Assembly (NCBI RefSeq): GCF_000332075.2
Contig: NZ_ALVU02000001.1
Location: forward strand, 2,058,324 to 2,122,323
Reading direction: 5' to 3'
DNA length: 64,000 nucleotides
From: Synechocystis sp. PCC 7509
Lineage (GTDB): Bacteria > Cyanobacteriota > Cyanobacteriia > Cyanobacteriales > Chroococcidiopsidaceae
Each line of letters starts with the position of its first letter. Within the stretch, counting starts at the first letter, position 1. A model generated the notes under the pieces. The model ran no database searches and was not told where the DNA came from. It saw nothing but the letters and a program-made list of their open reading frames with translations. The position numbers and the translations under genes were made by a program. Of this stretch, positions 55,408 to 63,429 are shown piece after piece.

Positions 55408-56738
55408 ATGCCGCAGATATTCAAAAAACTAATCTCCGCACCTTTGTAATTATTTGGGCAAGTCAAGTAGCCTCTATACTTGGCTCAGAAATGACTAATT
55501 TTGCTATAACTATTTGGGCGTGGAATATTACAGGTAAAGCTACATCATTATCTTTGATTATCCTCTTTACCCAAATTTCTAGATTAATAGCAGCAATGTT
55601 TGCAGGCATATTAGTTGATCGGTGTGATCGCAAATTACTAATGATCTTAGGAGATACCGCCGCCGGGATATCAACTATTGCTATATTTATCCTCCTGACA
55701 ACCAATCGCCTAGAAATTTGGCATCTCTACATTACCGCAGCTTTTAGCGGACTATTTGGTTATTTTCAGCATTTAGCATACTCCGCTTCTATATCGGCGC
55801 TTGTACCCAAACAACATTACACGCGAGCGGCGGCTTTGTGCAATCATGTGGGACAATTTGGTTCAAATATCATTGCCCCAGGACTAGCCGGAGCGCTTTA
55901 TTATCAGATTGGTCTGCAAGGTATTTTGACTATTGATATTTCTACTTTTGCGATCGCTATCTGCACAATATATTTTGTCCAAATCCCCCAACCTGTCGTT
56001 AAGCGAGAACCAGAACAACAAAAACTTTGGCAAAATCTAACTTTCGGTTGGCGCTACATTTTAAAAAATCCTAGCTTGCGATCGCTACTAATATTTCTCC
56101 TTATTTTCAACTTCCTTGATTACGCAATTTCTGGTATCCACGCCTCATTAATTTTGTCCCGCAGTCATAACAACACCGCAGTATTTGCCAGCGTCCAATC
56201 TGCGATCGGTCTGGGTGGTGTAATTGGTGCGGTATCGCTGAGTGTGTGGGGTGGGTTTAAACGCCGCATTCATGGGATGTTGCTAGGAACAGTATTAAGT
56301 TATGGCTGTATGGTAGTGTTTGGATTAGGAAATTTACCCGCAACTTGGATATTAGCTGGTTTTTTCACCGCCGTATTTTGGTCATCTATTAGTAGTTCAG
56401 AGCAAGCAATCTGGTTATCTAAAGTCCCACCAGAAGTACAAGGACGAGTCTTTGCTAATCGTTATTTGCTTACCCAGCTTGCTGCACCAATGGGACTTGC
56501 GATCGCTGGACCATTGGCTGACAAATTTTTCCAGCCTGCTATGCTGCCTGGAGGGATTCTAGCAAATACATTTGGCGGCTTACTTGGTAATGATTACAGT
56601 TCTGGGATCGCCTTGCAATACACCCTCTTTGCTTTCTGTGGTGTACTGCTGGGTTTAAGCGGATACACCCGGAGTAAATTGCGAAATATTGAACTTGTTA
56701 TTCCCGACTATGAGGTTAACAACAAAAGCACAATATAA
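55404..56738 (+). CDS. MFS exporter, likely siderophore efflux
   Basis: This 444-aa major facilitator protein has about twelve hydrophobic segments. The A-motif between helices 2 and 3 is GILVDRCDRKLLM, and the overall layout is of the MFS_3/EntS type (IWASQVASILGSEMTNFAITIW at the start). The start is TTG 55404, overlapping the TGA of the oxygenase gene; no in-frame ATG lies near. As the last gene of the operon it is the natural candidate to move the finished product across the inner membrane. No outer-membrane efflux partner is in the window. Confidence 0.9.
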   Translation: MNAADIQKTNLRTFVIIWASQVASILGSEMTNFAITIWAWNITGKATSLSLIILFTQISRLIAAMFAGILVDRCDRKLLMILGDTAAGISTIAIFILLTTNRLEIWHLYITAAFSGLFGYFQHLAYSASISALVPKQHYTRAAALCNHVGQFGSNIIAPGLAGALYYQIGLQGILTIDISTFAIAICTIYFVQIPQPVVKREPEQQKLWQNLTFGWRYILKNPSLRSLLIFLLIFNFLDYAISGIHASLILSRSHNNTAVFASVQSAIGLGGVIGAVSLSVWGGFKRRIHGMLLGTVLSYGCMVVFGLGNLPATWILAGFFTAVFWSSISSSEQAIWLSKVPPEVQGRVFANRYLLTQLAAPMGLAIAGPLADKFFQPAMLPGGILANTFGGLLGNDYSSGIALQYTLFAFCGVLLGLSGYTRSKLRNIELVIPDYEVNNKSTI

Positions 56739-57045
56739 AAGTCCTAAATGATTTCTGAAAAGTATTAATAGGTAAATAAAAAGTTTAGGAAATGCAAAGA
56801 TTTGACGATAGGTTACCAACTCAAACAGAAACTGTACTATACCAAAAGATTTGCACAGATAGAACTGTAGCTGGATTTTGTTACAAAATTTCGTTGATTT
56901 TTTCAGAGCTATGACCGAATAACACTAAGTGAAGAAAAAGCATTAGCGACGAGACACTCCTGACGTAATAGAGGCAGATACAGTGTAGACACTGTTGGCG
57001 AAATATTGCTTAACAAGGGATAAAATTTTGAAAACGCTCGTCATA
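56739..57045. other. intergenic, operon end
   Basis: No gene is supported in this stretch. A weak pairing, TCCTAAA (56742-56748) with TTTAGGA (56784-56790), lies just after the exporter stop. A tight palindrome, ACAGTGT-AG-ACACTGT, is at 56980-56995. Neither is followed by a T-run, so the terminator of the long operon is not identified. The IS630 element starts after the TA at 57044-57045. Confidence 0.45.
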
Positions 57046-57621
57046 CTAAGTTGCAGTCTGAGGTAGTATTTTAAGATGAGAAAAGTAAGTCATTGAACGC
57101 AGGCGCTCACAACTAGAAGAAAGTTCAAGCAAGCCTTGACACAGAACATCTTCTACTTGTGCTAGAGATGAAAAGGCTTGATTATAAAAATGATTTTCGC
57201 GAATGTCCTCCCAGATATGTTCAACAGGCATTAACTCTGGGCTATAGGCGGGTTGAAAAATCAACCGGATGTTTTCGGGAACTGTTAAACAGTTAGAACG
57301 ATGCCAAGAAGCTTTATCCAGTTGTAAAATCACAAAATAATCGTCAAATTCTTTAGAAACTTGCGCCAAAAATAAATTCATCATCTTAGTATTAGCGTAG
57401 GGTAAAATTAAGCAAGTCATTAAGCCTAATTGAGGCGCTACGGCGGCGTAAGCATAAACATATTGTCTGACTTGTTGCTTAGGTACAATTGGACGTACAC
57501 CTAGTGGACACCAGCAAGCTCTGACTTCTCCGATCCGCCCAAACCTCCCTTCATCTCCTGCCATCAATACTATTGGTCTAGTATCAGATGGGTTCCTGGT
57601 TTGATTTATCTGCTCTACCAA
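57046..57621 (-). CDS. IS630 transposase, C-terminal catalytic part
   Basis: This 191-residue ORF holds the DDE domain: AGDEGRFGRIGEV (Asp), ILQLDKASWH (Asp) and PVEHIWEDIRENH (Glu). The stop TAG is made by the element's own end. Unlike copy 1 it has Tyr in QYVYAY, so the catalytic half is intact. It probably is expressed only by -1 frameshifting at AAAAAAA near 57632-57638 from the preceding reading frame, as in several IS630-family elements. The listed start inside the IS may not be used. Confidence 0.8.
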   Translation of the reverse strand: MVEQINQTRNPSDTRPIVLMAGDEGRFGRIGEVRACWCPLGVRPIVPKQQVRQYVYAYAAVAPQLGLMTCLILPYANTKMMNLFLAQVSKEFDDYFVILQLDKASWHRSNCLTVPENIRLIFQPAYSPELMPVEHIWEDIRENHFYNQAFSSLAQVEDVLCQGLLELSSSCERLRSMTYFSHLKILPQTAT

Positions 57622-57764
57622 GCTGGAGAAGTTTTTTTAAATTCATCAATGGCACTAGGATCTTTTTTCGGGTGACAAGACCTTGGCACAATCTTACGCC
57701 ATTGATGTCGTTCTAACAATCGATAAATTGTCGTCTTATGCACTAGAAAACCACATTTTAGTTC

Positions 57765-58118
57765 CTAAGCAAGTTTGATTTGAATTGCAGTGGCTATTTG
57801 ACCACAACGGGCTTTTTCTTTGAACCCATCTATTAGTTGTTTTTCCTCGTCCCAACTTAAATAACAATTACGCCTACCTCCTTTGCCGGGAGTAGATAAT
57901 CCAATTTCTCCAGTGCGATTATATTGCTGAATTACTTTTCTCACAAATCCTTCAGACACTCCACAATGACGCGCTATCTCGGCGGAGGTTCTAGGGTCTA
58001 CTAGGGCATTGTAGATCACCAGCCATTTTTGTTTATTCCAATGGGATGATGCTAACTTTACTTTCTGCCTGACCATTTCTAAGTCTAAATGAGGATAAGC
58101 TTGCGTTACTTGACCCAT
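57765..58118 (-). CDS. IS630 transposase, N-terminal DNA-binding part
   Basis: This 117-residue ORF has helix-turn-helix character (SAEIARHCGVSEGFVRKVIQQYN) and the GGRRNCYLSWDEEKQLIDGF linker. It stops at TAG (57765-57767) after IQIKLA. Reading through the TAG continues in the same frame with ELKCGFLVHKTTIYRLLERHQWRKIVP, which clearly is transposase sequence. So the TAG is an internal stop in the ancestral gene, not its end. Copy 3 has the same TAG. Confidence 0.8.
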   Translation of the reverse strand: MGQVTQAYPHLDLEMVRQKVKLASSHWNKQKWLVIYNALVDPRTSAEIARHCGVSEGFVRKVIQQYNRTGEIGLSTPGKGGRRNCYLSWDEEKQLIDGFKEKARCGQIATAIQIKLA

Positions 58119-58185
58119 ATATACATTTATCTTTCACAATTTTCTTGCTCTTATTACTCTACTACCTCTGATCACAACTTAGTAT

Positions 58186-59000
58186 GACCTAGAAAACGTT
58201 GTAGCGTCTGTCGATCCCATTGCCCTACAAGATGAAATTAGAACGCTAAATAAGCTAGTTAAACTAGCCAAAGACCTAGAAAACCGTGAAATAGAGTCCA
58301 AGTTACAGCGTTTAAAGCAATTATTGGTAAAAGAGGGTTTCTTTAATGATCCCAAAATGAAATTGCTGATCTTCACCGAGCATAAAGATACCCTTGATTT
58401 TCTTGCTGGTGATGGTAAACACGAGCGTCCTTTAGGCTTGCTCAAACAGTGGGGACTAAGCGTGACCCAGATTCATGGGGGCATGAAAGTAGGCGATCGC
58501 AATACTCCTAATAGTCGCATTTATGCCGAGCGCGAATTTAAAGAAAGCTGTCAAATTCTCGTAGCAACCGAAGCCGCCGGAGAGGGCATCAACCTTCAGT
58601 TTTGTTGGCTGATGATTAACTACGACATTCCTAGGGATCCCGTGCGCTTAGAGCAACGGATGGGGAGAATCCACCGTTACGGACAGGAAAAGGATTGCTT
58701 AATTTTTAACTTTGTCTCTACTAATACCCGCGAAGGTAGCGTGTTTTGGAAGCTATTCGAGCGCATCCAAAAAATTGAAGCAGACCTCGACCCCGAACGG
58801 ACGGGGAAAGTTTTTAACGTCTTGGGCGATGTCTTTCCCGCCAATCAAATTGAAAAAATGCTGCGGGATATGTACGCGCGTAATTTAACAGAAGAGGTGA
58901 TTAAAGATCGGATTGTCGATCAAGTGGATAGCGATCGCTTTCGCCGGATTACAAAATCGGCATTAGAGGGACTGGCAAAGCGCGAACTAAATTTATCTAC
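58186..59000 (+). pseudogene. SNF2-type helicase, C-terminal fragment
   Basis: The open frame runs from the IS boundary at about 58186 through a possible TTG at 58324. It encodes about 270 residues of a superfamily-2 helicase C-terminal lobe: KLLIFTEHKDTLDFL, VATEAAGEGINLQ (motif V) and QRMGRIHRYGQ (motif VI), then a helical region (VFPANQIEKMLRDMY). The N-terminal ATPase lobe is missing, cut by IS copy 2. The C-terminus is cut at 59000/59001 by truncated IS copy 3, which supplies 17 foreign residues before a stop at 59049. Such helicases occur in defence islands, but this fragment alone cannot identify a system. It is almost certainly non-functional. Confidence 0.85.
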
Positions 59001-59761
59001 AAACCTAACTGGGGTGCAACGGCGGCATAAGCGTAAACCTATTGTCTAACTTGTTGCTTAGGTACAATTGGACGCATACCTTTTGGACACCAGCAAGCTC
59101 TGACTTCTCCTATACGCCCAAACCTACCCTCATCTCCCGCCATTAATACTATTGGTCTAGTATCAGATGGATTCCTGGTTTGATTTATTTGCCTAACTAA
59201 AGACGAGAAGTTTTTTTAAATTCATCAATGGCACTAGGGTCTTTTTTTGGATGAGAAGACCTTGGCACAATTTTGCGCCATTGATGCCTCTCTAATCAGC
59301 GATAAATTGTCGTCTTAGGTACTGGAAAACCACACTTAAGTTCCTAAGCAAGTTTAATTTGAATTGCGGTGGCTATTTGACCACGACGGGCTTTTTCTTT
59401 AAACCCATCTATTAGTTGTTTTTCCTCATCCCAACTTAAATAGCAATTACGTCTACCTCCTTTGCCTGGAGTAGATAATCCAATTTCTCCAGTGCGGTTA
59501 TATTGCTGAATTACTTTTCTGACAAATCCTTGGGACACCCCACAATGACGCGCAATCTGAGCCGATAGTCTAGGGTCTGCTAGTGCATTGTAGATCACAA
59601 GCCATTTTTGTCTATCCCAATGAGAGGACGCTAACTTTATTTTTTGCTTGATTGTCTCCTTTTCTAAGTGAGAACAGGCTTTCGTTACTTGACCCACATA
59701 TCCATTTCCCTTTTCCAAGTTTCTCTGTTTTACTACTCTACTACCTCTGATCGCAACTTGG
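59001..59761 (-). mobile_element. IS630-family insertion sequence, truncated copy (copy 3)
   Basis: Only the 5' two thirds remain. The outer end (CAACTTGG at 59754-59761 followed by TA) is intact, but the element stops abruptly at 59001 against the helicase fragment. The N-terminal ORF lies at 59344-59718 (124 aa, HTH-like SAQIARHCGVSQGFVRKV). After the same TAG as in copy 2, an extra TGA interrupts the linker (TTIYR-stop-LERHQ). Bases 59001-59140 are identical to the complement of window bases 1-140, including the TAG that kills copy 1. This copy cannot make a transposase. Confidence 0.85.
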
Positions 59762-59851
59762 TATCAGCATTACGCCTCTAGTAATGGTTGTAGGGAAATA
59801 ACTTGAGGAACTTGTGAGGAAAAGGGCGATCGCTTATAGCTGTGTTGCTAT

Positions 59852-60343
59852 CTAGGGATTAGTCAAAATTGCTTTGGGTTGCTTGGCATCAAATAAAGAG
59901 GCAGAAAGCAGAATAACAATACTGGCACTCTCATTTTTGCCATAATGTACCATTTTCGCTGGTTCAATCAATGAATCGCCAACTTTGAGAAGGGTTGTTT
60001 GTCCAGCTTTAAGAATTTCTTCGGTGCGATTGACTCTAATAATTTTGGCTGATCCCTTAACAACGGTATAAGTGAGCGTCCCAAATTCAACGCGCTCAAT
60101 CTGCATTCCTGGATGGGTATGAGGCGGGAGATTAGCGCCCGATGGGATTGTATAACGCACCAACTCCAAAATCCGACCCTCGGCATCGCTGGGATAACCA
60201 CTAGCTAAAACTTCACGAGTTACAGATTGAGTGTAAGTATTAACGGGTGGAGAGGTTTTTTGACCTCTTGCTATTTCCACTGTGCTAAACAATGTCAGTG
60301 CGATGAGGGGAAACAGAGAGATTGATTTTTTCAGAAATTCCAT
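59852..60343 (-). CDS. exported cupin-domain protein
   Basis: This 163-aa protein has an N-terminal signal peptide (about residues 1-27, [17 protein letters not shown]) and a single cupin barrel with [20 protein letters not shown] (metal-binding His and Glu) and [11 protein letters not shown]. Substrate unknown; such small periplasmic cupins are often uncharacterised. Its ATG overlaps the last codons of the hoxU fragment by 13 bases, so it was probably a downstream gene in that ancestral operon. It appears intact amid the surrounding broken genes, but it may have lost its promoter. Confidence 0.8.
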   Translation of the reverse strand: MEFLKKSISLFPLIALTLFSTVEIARGQKTSPPVNTYTQSVTREVLASGYPSDAEGRILELVRYTIPSGANLPPHTHPGMQIERVEFGTLTYTVVKGSAKIIRVNRTEEILKAGQTTLLKVGDSLIEPAKMVHYGKNESASIVILLSASLFDAKQPKAILTNP

Positions 60344-60682
60344 TGCTTTTTCTCTCGTGCGGTAATGAGAAAGTCTAGTTTAGCGCGATTCCCTTCGGGA
60401 TAGCTTCGCTGCACGCGTTTCATTTCCCGGACGCTAAAACCTTGATAAAAAAGCGCTCCCGTTGGGCAAGCATTGACACATTTGCCGCAGGAAGTACAAC
60501 TTTGGGACGTTCCCCAAGGTTGATTTAAGTCAGTAATTACATGAGAATTTGTTCCTCTCCCCGCCATATCCCAAGTATGCGCCCCTTCAATTTCATCGCA
60601 GACTTGAACGCAACGATTGCAGAGATACAACGGTTGTGGTCGATGCCAAAGTCCTTGTGGGAAATATCAACTTGGCGATCGC
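60331..60682 (-). pseudogene. hoxU: hoxU 3' fragment (bidirectional hydrogenase diaphorase subunit), frameshifted
   Basis: The fragment encodes the iron-sulphur C-terminal part of Hox[16 protein letters not shown], then after a one-base loss [38 protein letters not shown] and [10 protein letters not shown]. It ends [15 protein letters not shown]. Full HoxU is about 240 residues; only about 115 remain. The upstream end joins an ileS piece inside a HIP1 octamer (60675-60682). A short dispersed repeat has added about nine residues near the C-terminus. No other hox gene is in the window, so it says nothing about active hydrogenase. Confidence 0.85.
60384..60416 (-). repeat. short dispersed repeat inside the hoxU fragment
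   Basis: The stretch containing CCCTTCGGGATAGCTTCGC and GCACGCG encodes VQRSYPEGN between SVREMKR and [13 protein letters not shown], where HoxU normally has no extra residues. The CCCTTCGGG core is typical of cyanobacterial dispersed repeats. The frame is kept. Confidence 0.55.
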
Positions 60683-60798
60683 TTTGCTTCATATTCTGCA
60701 AAACTTTAAGTTCAATCGGCAACCCGTGACAATCCCAACCCGGCACATAACGAGCTTTGCGTCCCTTAAGTAACTGGTAGCGGGTGATGATATCTTTT
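60676..60798 (-). pseudogene. ileS: ileS internal fragment (isoleucyl-tRNA synthetase)
   Basis: About 40 codons read [20 protein letters not shown], then [20 protein letters not shown]. This is the conserved region just after the HIGH motif in IleRS, with the [11 protein letters not shown] signature. The HIGH motif itself and everything after KQSD are missing. It fuses in frame to hoxU sequence at a HIP1 site. The other end abuts an ATP-grasp fragment near 60800. It is only a relic; the cell must have a full ileS elsewhere. Confidence 0.8.
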
Positions 60799-61102
60799 GC
60801 AAAAGTTTAGGAACAATATTGAGGGTGGTCTTTGCATTCGACAAGTTGAAGACTTTATTTTAGAAACAGAGAAACGTTACTTTGTTATAGATGGTAAATC
60901 CTTTGCTCCATTGCCAGATAAAGAAATTCCAGAGATTGTTGAGGAGTGCGCTAAACGAATTAATAGTAAGTTCTTTTCGGTAGACGTGATAGAGCGCCAA
61001 GATGGTTGCAAACGAGTTGTAGAAATTGGCGACGGTCAAGTGTCAGATTTAGTTGGATGGACGGCGGAACGTTTTGCTTCGCTGTGGGCTGAGTACATCT
61101 AA
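60797..61102 (+). pseudogene. ATP-grasp domain protein, C-terminal fragment
   Basis: This frame of about 100 codons contains GGLCIRQVEDF, RYFVIDGKSFAP, EIVEECAKRI, KFFSVDVIERQDG and VVEIGDGQVSDLVGW. These match the last third of DUF4343-type ATP-grasp proteins as I remember them (catalytic Asp and Glu near the end). The N-terminal two thirds are absent, and there is no credible start or ribosome binding site; the first residues come from the ileS junction. Product and function are therefore unlikely. Confidence 0.7.
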
Positions 61103-61195
61103 TAATTCTGTTAGATTACAGTTTAGCGATCGCATCCCAAGTAATATTTTTCTACGGCAAAGCGCGATCGCGCTATCAAAGCAATGTAAAAAATG

Positions 61196-61531
61196 TTAAC
61201 TAACAGCATATTCGGTAAATTGACGTTTGAAGGCAGAATGAAAGCCAATAACAATATCAGTTTTTGGTACTCCCATTTCTACAAGCTCTTTAGCAATATC
61301 ACTCTCTGTCCCGTTGTGCTGAAGCCAGATTTTTCCATCCTTGATATCTAAGTGCAGAATACAGCCATAAATTCGCCTTTCATCCTGCCAGCCGACATGG
61401 ACTATTTGATAATGATCTCTAATCGTGTCAAAAATAAGTTCAGTTTCAACCGTGCGATCGTCACGACTAAGATCGGCATATTCTTGTAAAAGTTTCTGTA
61501 CACTTTCGCGGTATTGCTCTAGTTTAGCCAT
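61196..61531 (-). CDS. xisI: XisI-like protein
   Basis: This 111-aa member of the XisI family was first named for control of fdxN-element excision in Anabaena. Recognisable features are MAKLEQYRESVQKLLQEYA, YQIVHVGWQDERRIYGCILHLDI and GTESDIAKELVEMGVPK. Length fits the family. It overlaps xisH by 13 bases on the same strand, the usual pairing. Copies of this pair are very common in cyanobacteria that have no fdxN element, so an excision role should not be assumed. Confidence 0.9.
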   Translation of the reverse strand: MAKLEQYRESVQKLLQEYADLSRDDRTVETELIFDTIRDHYQIVHVGWQDERRIYGCILHLDIKDGKIWLQHNGTESDIAKELVEMGVPKTDIVIGFHSAFKRQFTEYAVS

Positions 61532-61935
61532 CGCTCGATAACCTCCTGTTGTGGTTGATAGACAATCAGTTTTAATTGTTGGCTGCTAATAATACTTTGG
61601 GCAAGTTGAGTAGTAAAAAAGGAAGTATAGGTATCAACAGGTACAGCAAGATAGAGGATGTGTTCTGAGTATTGCTCTAGTAAAAGTGTCCGATAACTAA
61701 TAAATTGACCGAGGGCAGTATAAAATTCTGAAATAGCAGAGTTTTGAACAAAGCTTTTGATTTCTACGGCAATCTTTTTACCTGCTTGTTCTGCGGCTAA
61801 CACTTTCTCGGCTCCCAGGTCAATATATAGTTTGCCTAACTCATAGCGTAATAAAAGAGGATCGTGAGTAATTGTCCAACCATCTTTTTCTAGAGCGTGG
61901 CGCACGGCTTTGTGAAAGACATCTTTAGCAGGCAT
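61519..61935 (-). CDS. xisH: XisH-like protein
   Basis: This 138-aa XisH-family protein starts MPAKDVFHKAVRHALEKDGW, followed by ITHDPLLL, LGAEKVLAAEQAGKKIAVEIKSF and FYTALGQFISYR. The Asp-...-Glu-x-Lys pattern (D in YIDLGAEK, EIKSF) recalls PD-(D/E)xK nuclease folds. It is first gene of the xisH-xisI pair. The pair lies at the inner end of the gene-fragment zone and may be a small mobile module of its own. Confidence 0.9.
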   Translation of the reverse strand: MPAKDVFHKAVRHALEKDGWTITHDPLLLRYELGKLYIDLGAEKVLAAEQAGKKIAVEIKSFVQNSAISEFYTALGQFISYRTLLLEQYSEHILYLAVPVDTYTSFFTTQLAQSIISSQQLKLIVYQPQQEVIERWLN

Positions 61936-62282
61936 AGTCTTACACTACATTTCTTAATCTCTAGTTTATCTATAACCGCAGCAATAAGGAGCGATCGCTT
62001 ATATTCTTTGAGTTTTTTAACAACCGCGCGATCGCGTAGCAGTTCAATAGCCTTACCCCTTTGACCTTGACGACCCTACACGCGAAGTAGAAGCTATCCT
62101 GAGAGCAAAACTCAACCAAGCTGAGTAGCGGCGGCTCGACTTTACTATTAGAGCGAGTTTTGTGAAGATTACAGGCTGTTTGTGAAATGCGATCGCCTCC
62201 TAAGTAATATTTTTCTGCGATAGTGCGATCGCGCTTTATAAAAAATTATCTAGAAACAGCATAAAAATATCTAAAAACTTGT
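61936..62282. other. intergenic with possible gene-end relic
   Basis: No intact gene. Several HIP1 sites occur. A plus-strand stretch at about 62051-62128 reads PYPFDLDDPTREVEAILRAK then LNQAE and a stop. It looks like the C-terminal end of a lost protein, but I cannot name the family. No start or ribosome binding site precedes it. Confidence 0.4.
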
Positions 62283-63323
62283 CTAAATAACCGCAGATTC
62301 TAGCATCTTAATACTTCCGGCTACAGCATCAATTTCAACCTCTAAACCAATGGGTAGGGTAACGATGTTTTCTAAGTGACCAATCGCAGCGCCGTAATAA
62401 GCAGGGATTTTTAATGGTTGAATATGACCCCAAACCACTTCTTCTAAAGTCAACGAACCATAGTCAGCATCTGGCGTACAGCCCGGACATTGCCCAAAAA
62501 TAAACCCTGCTAGTTTGTCAAATACTCCAGCAATTTTGAGGTGAGTCATCAAGCGATCTAAACGGTAAATATTTTCGCCTGTATCTTCTAAAAATAAAAT
62601 TGCCCCAGCCATATCAGGCAAGTACAAAGAACCCACAATTCCCGATAACACAGACAAGTTTCCGCCAATAAGTTTACCTTGAGCCTTGCCTGGGGTAATA
62701 GTTTGAATGCGATTTTTTACCTGCATTAAACGATCTCCATCGTCGCCATCTTTAGGATTTGCGATCGTTACAGCTTCTCCCGCAAATAACACGCGGCGGA
62801 AAGACTCAGTTTGAGAGGTTCGCCACGAAGTTAGACCATTAGGCCCGTGAAAAGTTACTAATTGAGTACGGGCGTTAATTGCTAAAATTAGGGCGGTAAT
62901 ATCGCTAAAACCAATAATAATTTTAGGGTTTTGGCGGATAATTTCATAATCTAAATAAGGCAAAATGCGGCTGCATCCCCAACCACCGCGAATAGGTAAC
63001 AAAGCGCTCACTTGCGCCTCTTGAAAAAATTGGTTGATGTCTGCGGCGCGATCTTTGTCGCTACCTGCTAAATAACCATAGCGATCGCCAACATGAGGGG
63101 CAAGTTTAGGCACAAGTCCCAGACCCCGCACGGCATCTAAAACTATATTTAGTTCTTCCCGGACAAAAGTAGCGCTGGCAGGGCTAATAATCCCTACAAT
63201 CGCCCCAGGTTTTAGGCGAGGGGGTTTTAATAGCGGGCGACTTTTTGCTGTGGCTATTTTTAGGGGTGTTGCTAAGGCGCAAGTAGTAGCAGCGATCTGG
63301 AGAAATTGACGGCGATTGAGCAT
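62283..63323 (-). CDS. ldcA: LD-carboxypeptidase (S66 family), Tat-type signal
   Basis: This 346-aa murein tetrapeptide carboxypeptidase releases the terminal D-Ala of peptidoglycan peptides. A twin-arginine signal (RRQFLQIAATTCALATP) suggests export. Family landmarks are PGAIVGIISPAS, the catalytic serine in IIGFSDITAL, RGGWGCSRILPYLD, GKLIGGNLSVL and FLEDTGENIYRLDR (catalytic Glu), with the final His in AAIGHLENIVTLP. Length is usual for the family. It is a single gene with no link to the siderophore cluster. Confidence 0.92.
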   Translation of the reverse strand: MLNRRQFLQIAATTCALATPLKIATAKSRPLLKPPRLKPGAIVGIISPASATFVREELNIVLDAVRGLGLVPKLAPHVGDRYGYLAGSDKDRAADINQFFQEAQVSALLPIRGGWGCSRILPYLDYEIIRQNPKIIIGFSDITALILAINARTQLVTFHGPNGLTSWRTSQTESFRRVLFAGEAVTIANPKDGDDGDRLMQVKNRIQTITPGKAQGKLIGGNLSVLSGIVGSLYLPDMAGAILFLEDTGENIYRLDRLMTHLKIAGVFDKLAGFIFGQCPGCTPDADYGSLTLEEVVWGHIQPLKIPAYYGAAIGHLENIVTLPIGLEVEIDAVAGSIKMLESAVI

Positions 63324-63429
63324 TTAGTTTGTTAAAGCTTTCACCTTTTTACACTAAAAGTTATTGTTTTGGTTAATTAATAACTACCTACATGACAATC
63401 TCGATCAGTTTAGGCGATCGCGGCAATTT

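Larger units (their letters stand above)
57046..58182 (-). mobile_element. IS630-family insertion sequence, complete copy (copy 2)
   Basis: The element is about 1137 bp, bounded by TA at 57044-57045 and 58183-58184, as expected for IS630 target duplication. The ends are inverted repeats beginning CTAAGTTG and continuing with AGAGGTAGT-like bases on both sides. It carries two ORFs on the minus strand that together make one transposase, separated by an in-frame TAG and a run of seven A (coding strand) where a -1 shift would restore the frame. Both catalytic Asp and the Glu are kept. Confidence 0.85.

Noticed and set aside
58186-59000. SNF2 helicase as evidence of a DISARM-like defence system
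   Set aside because: Only the C-terminal lobe remains, cut on both sides by IS630 copies, and no partner defence genes are present.
60331-60682. HoxU as sign of a bidirectional hydrogenase operon
   Set aside because: It is a truncated, frameshifted fragment without other hox genes.
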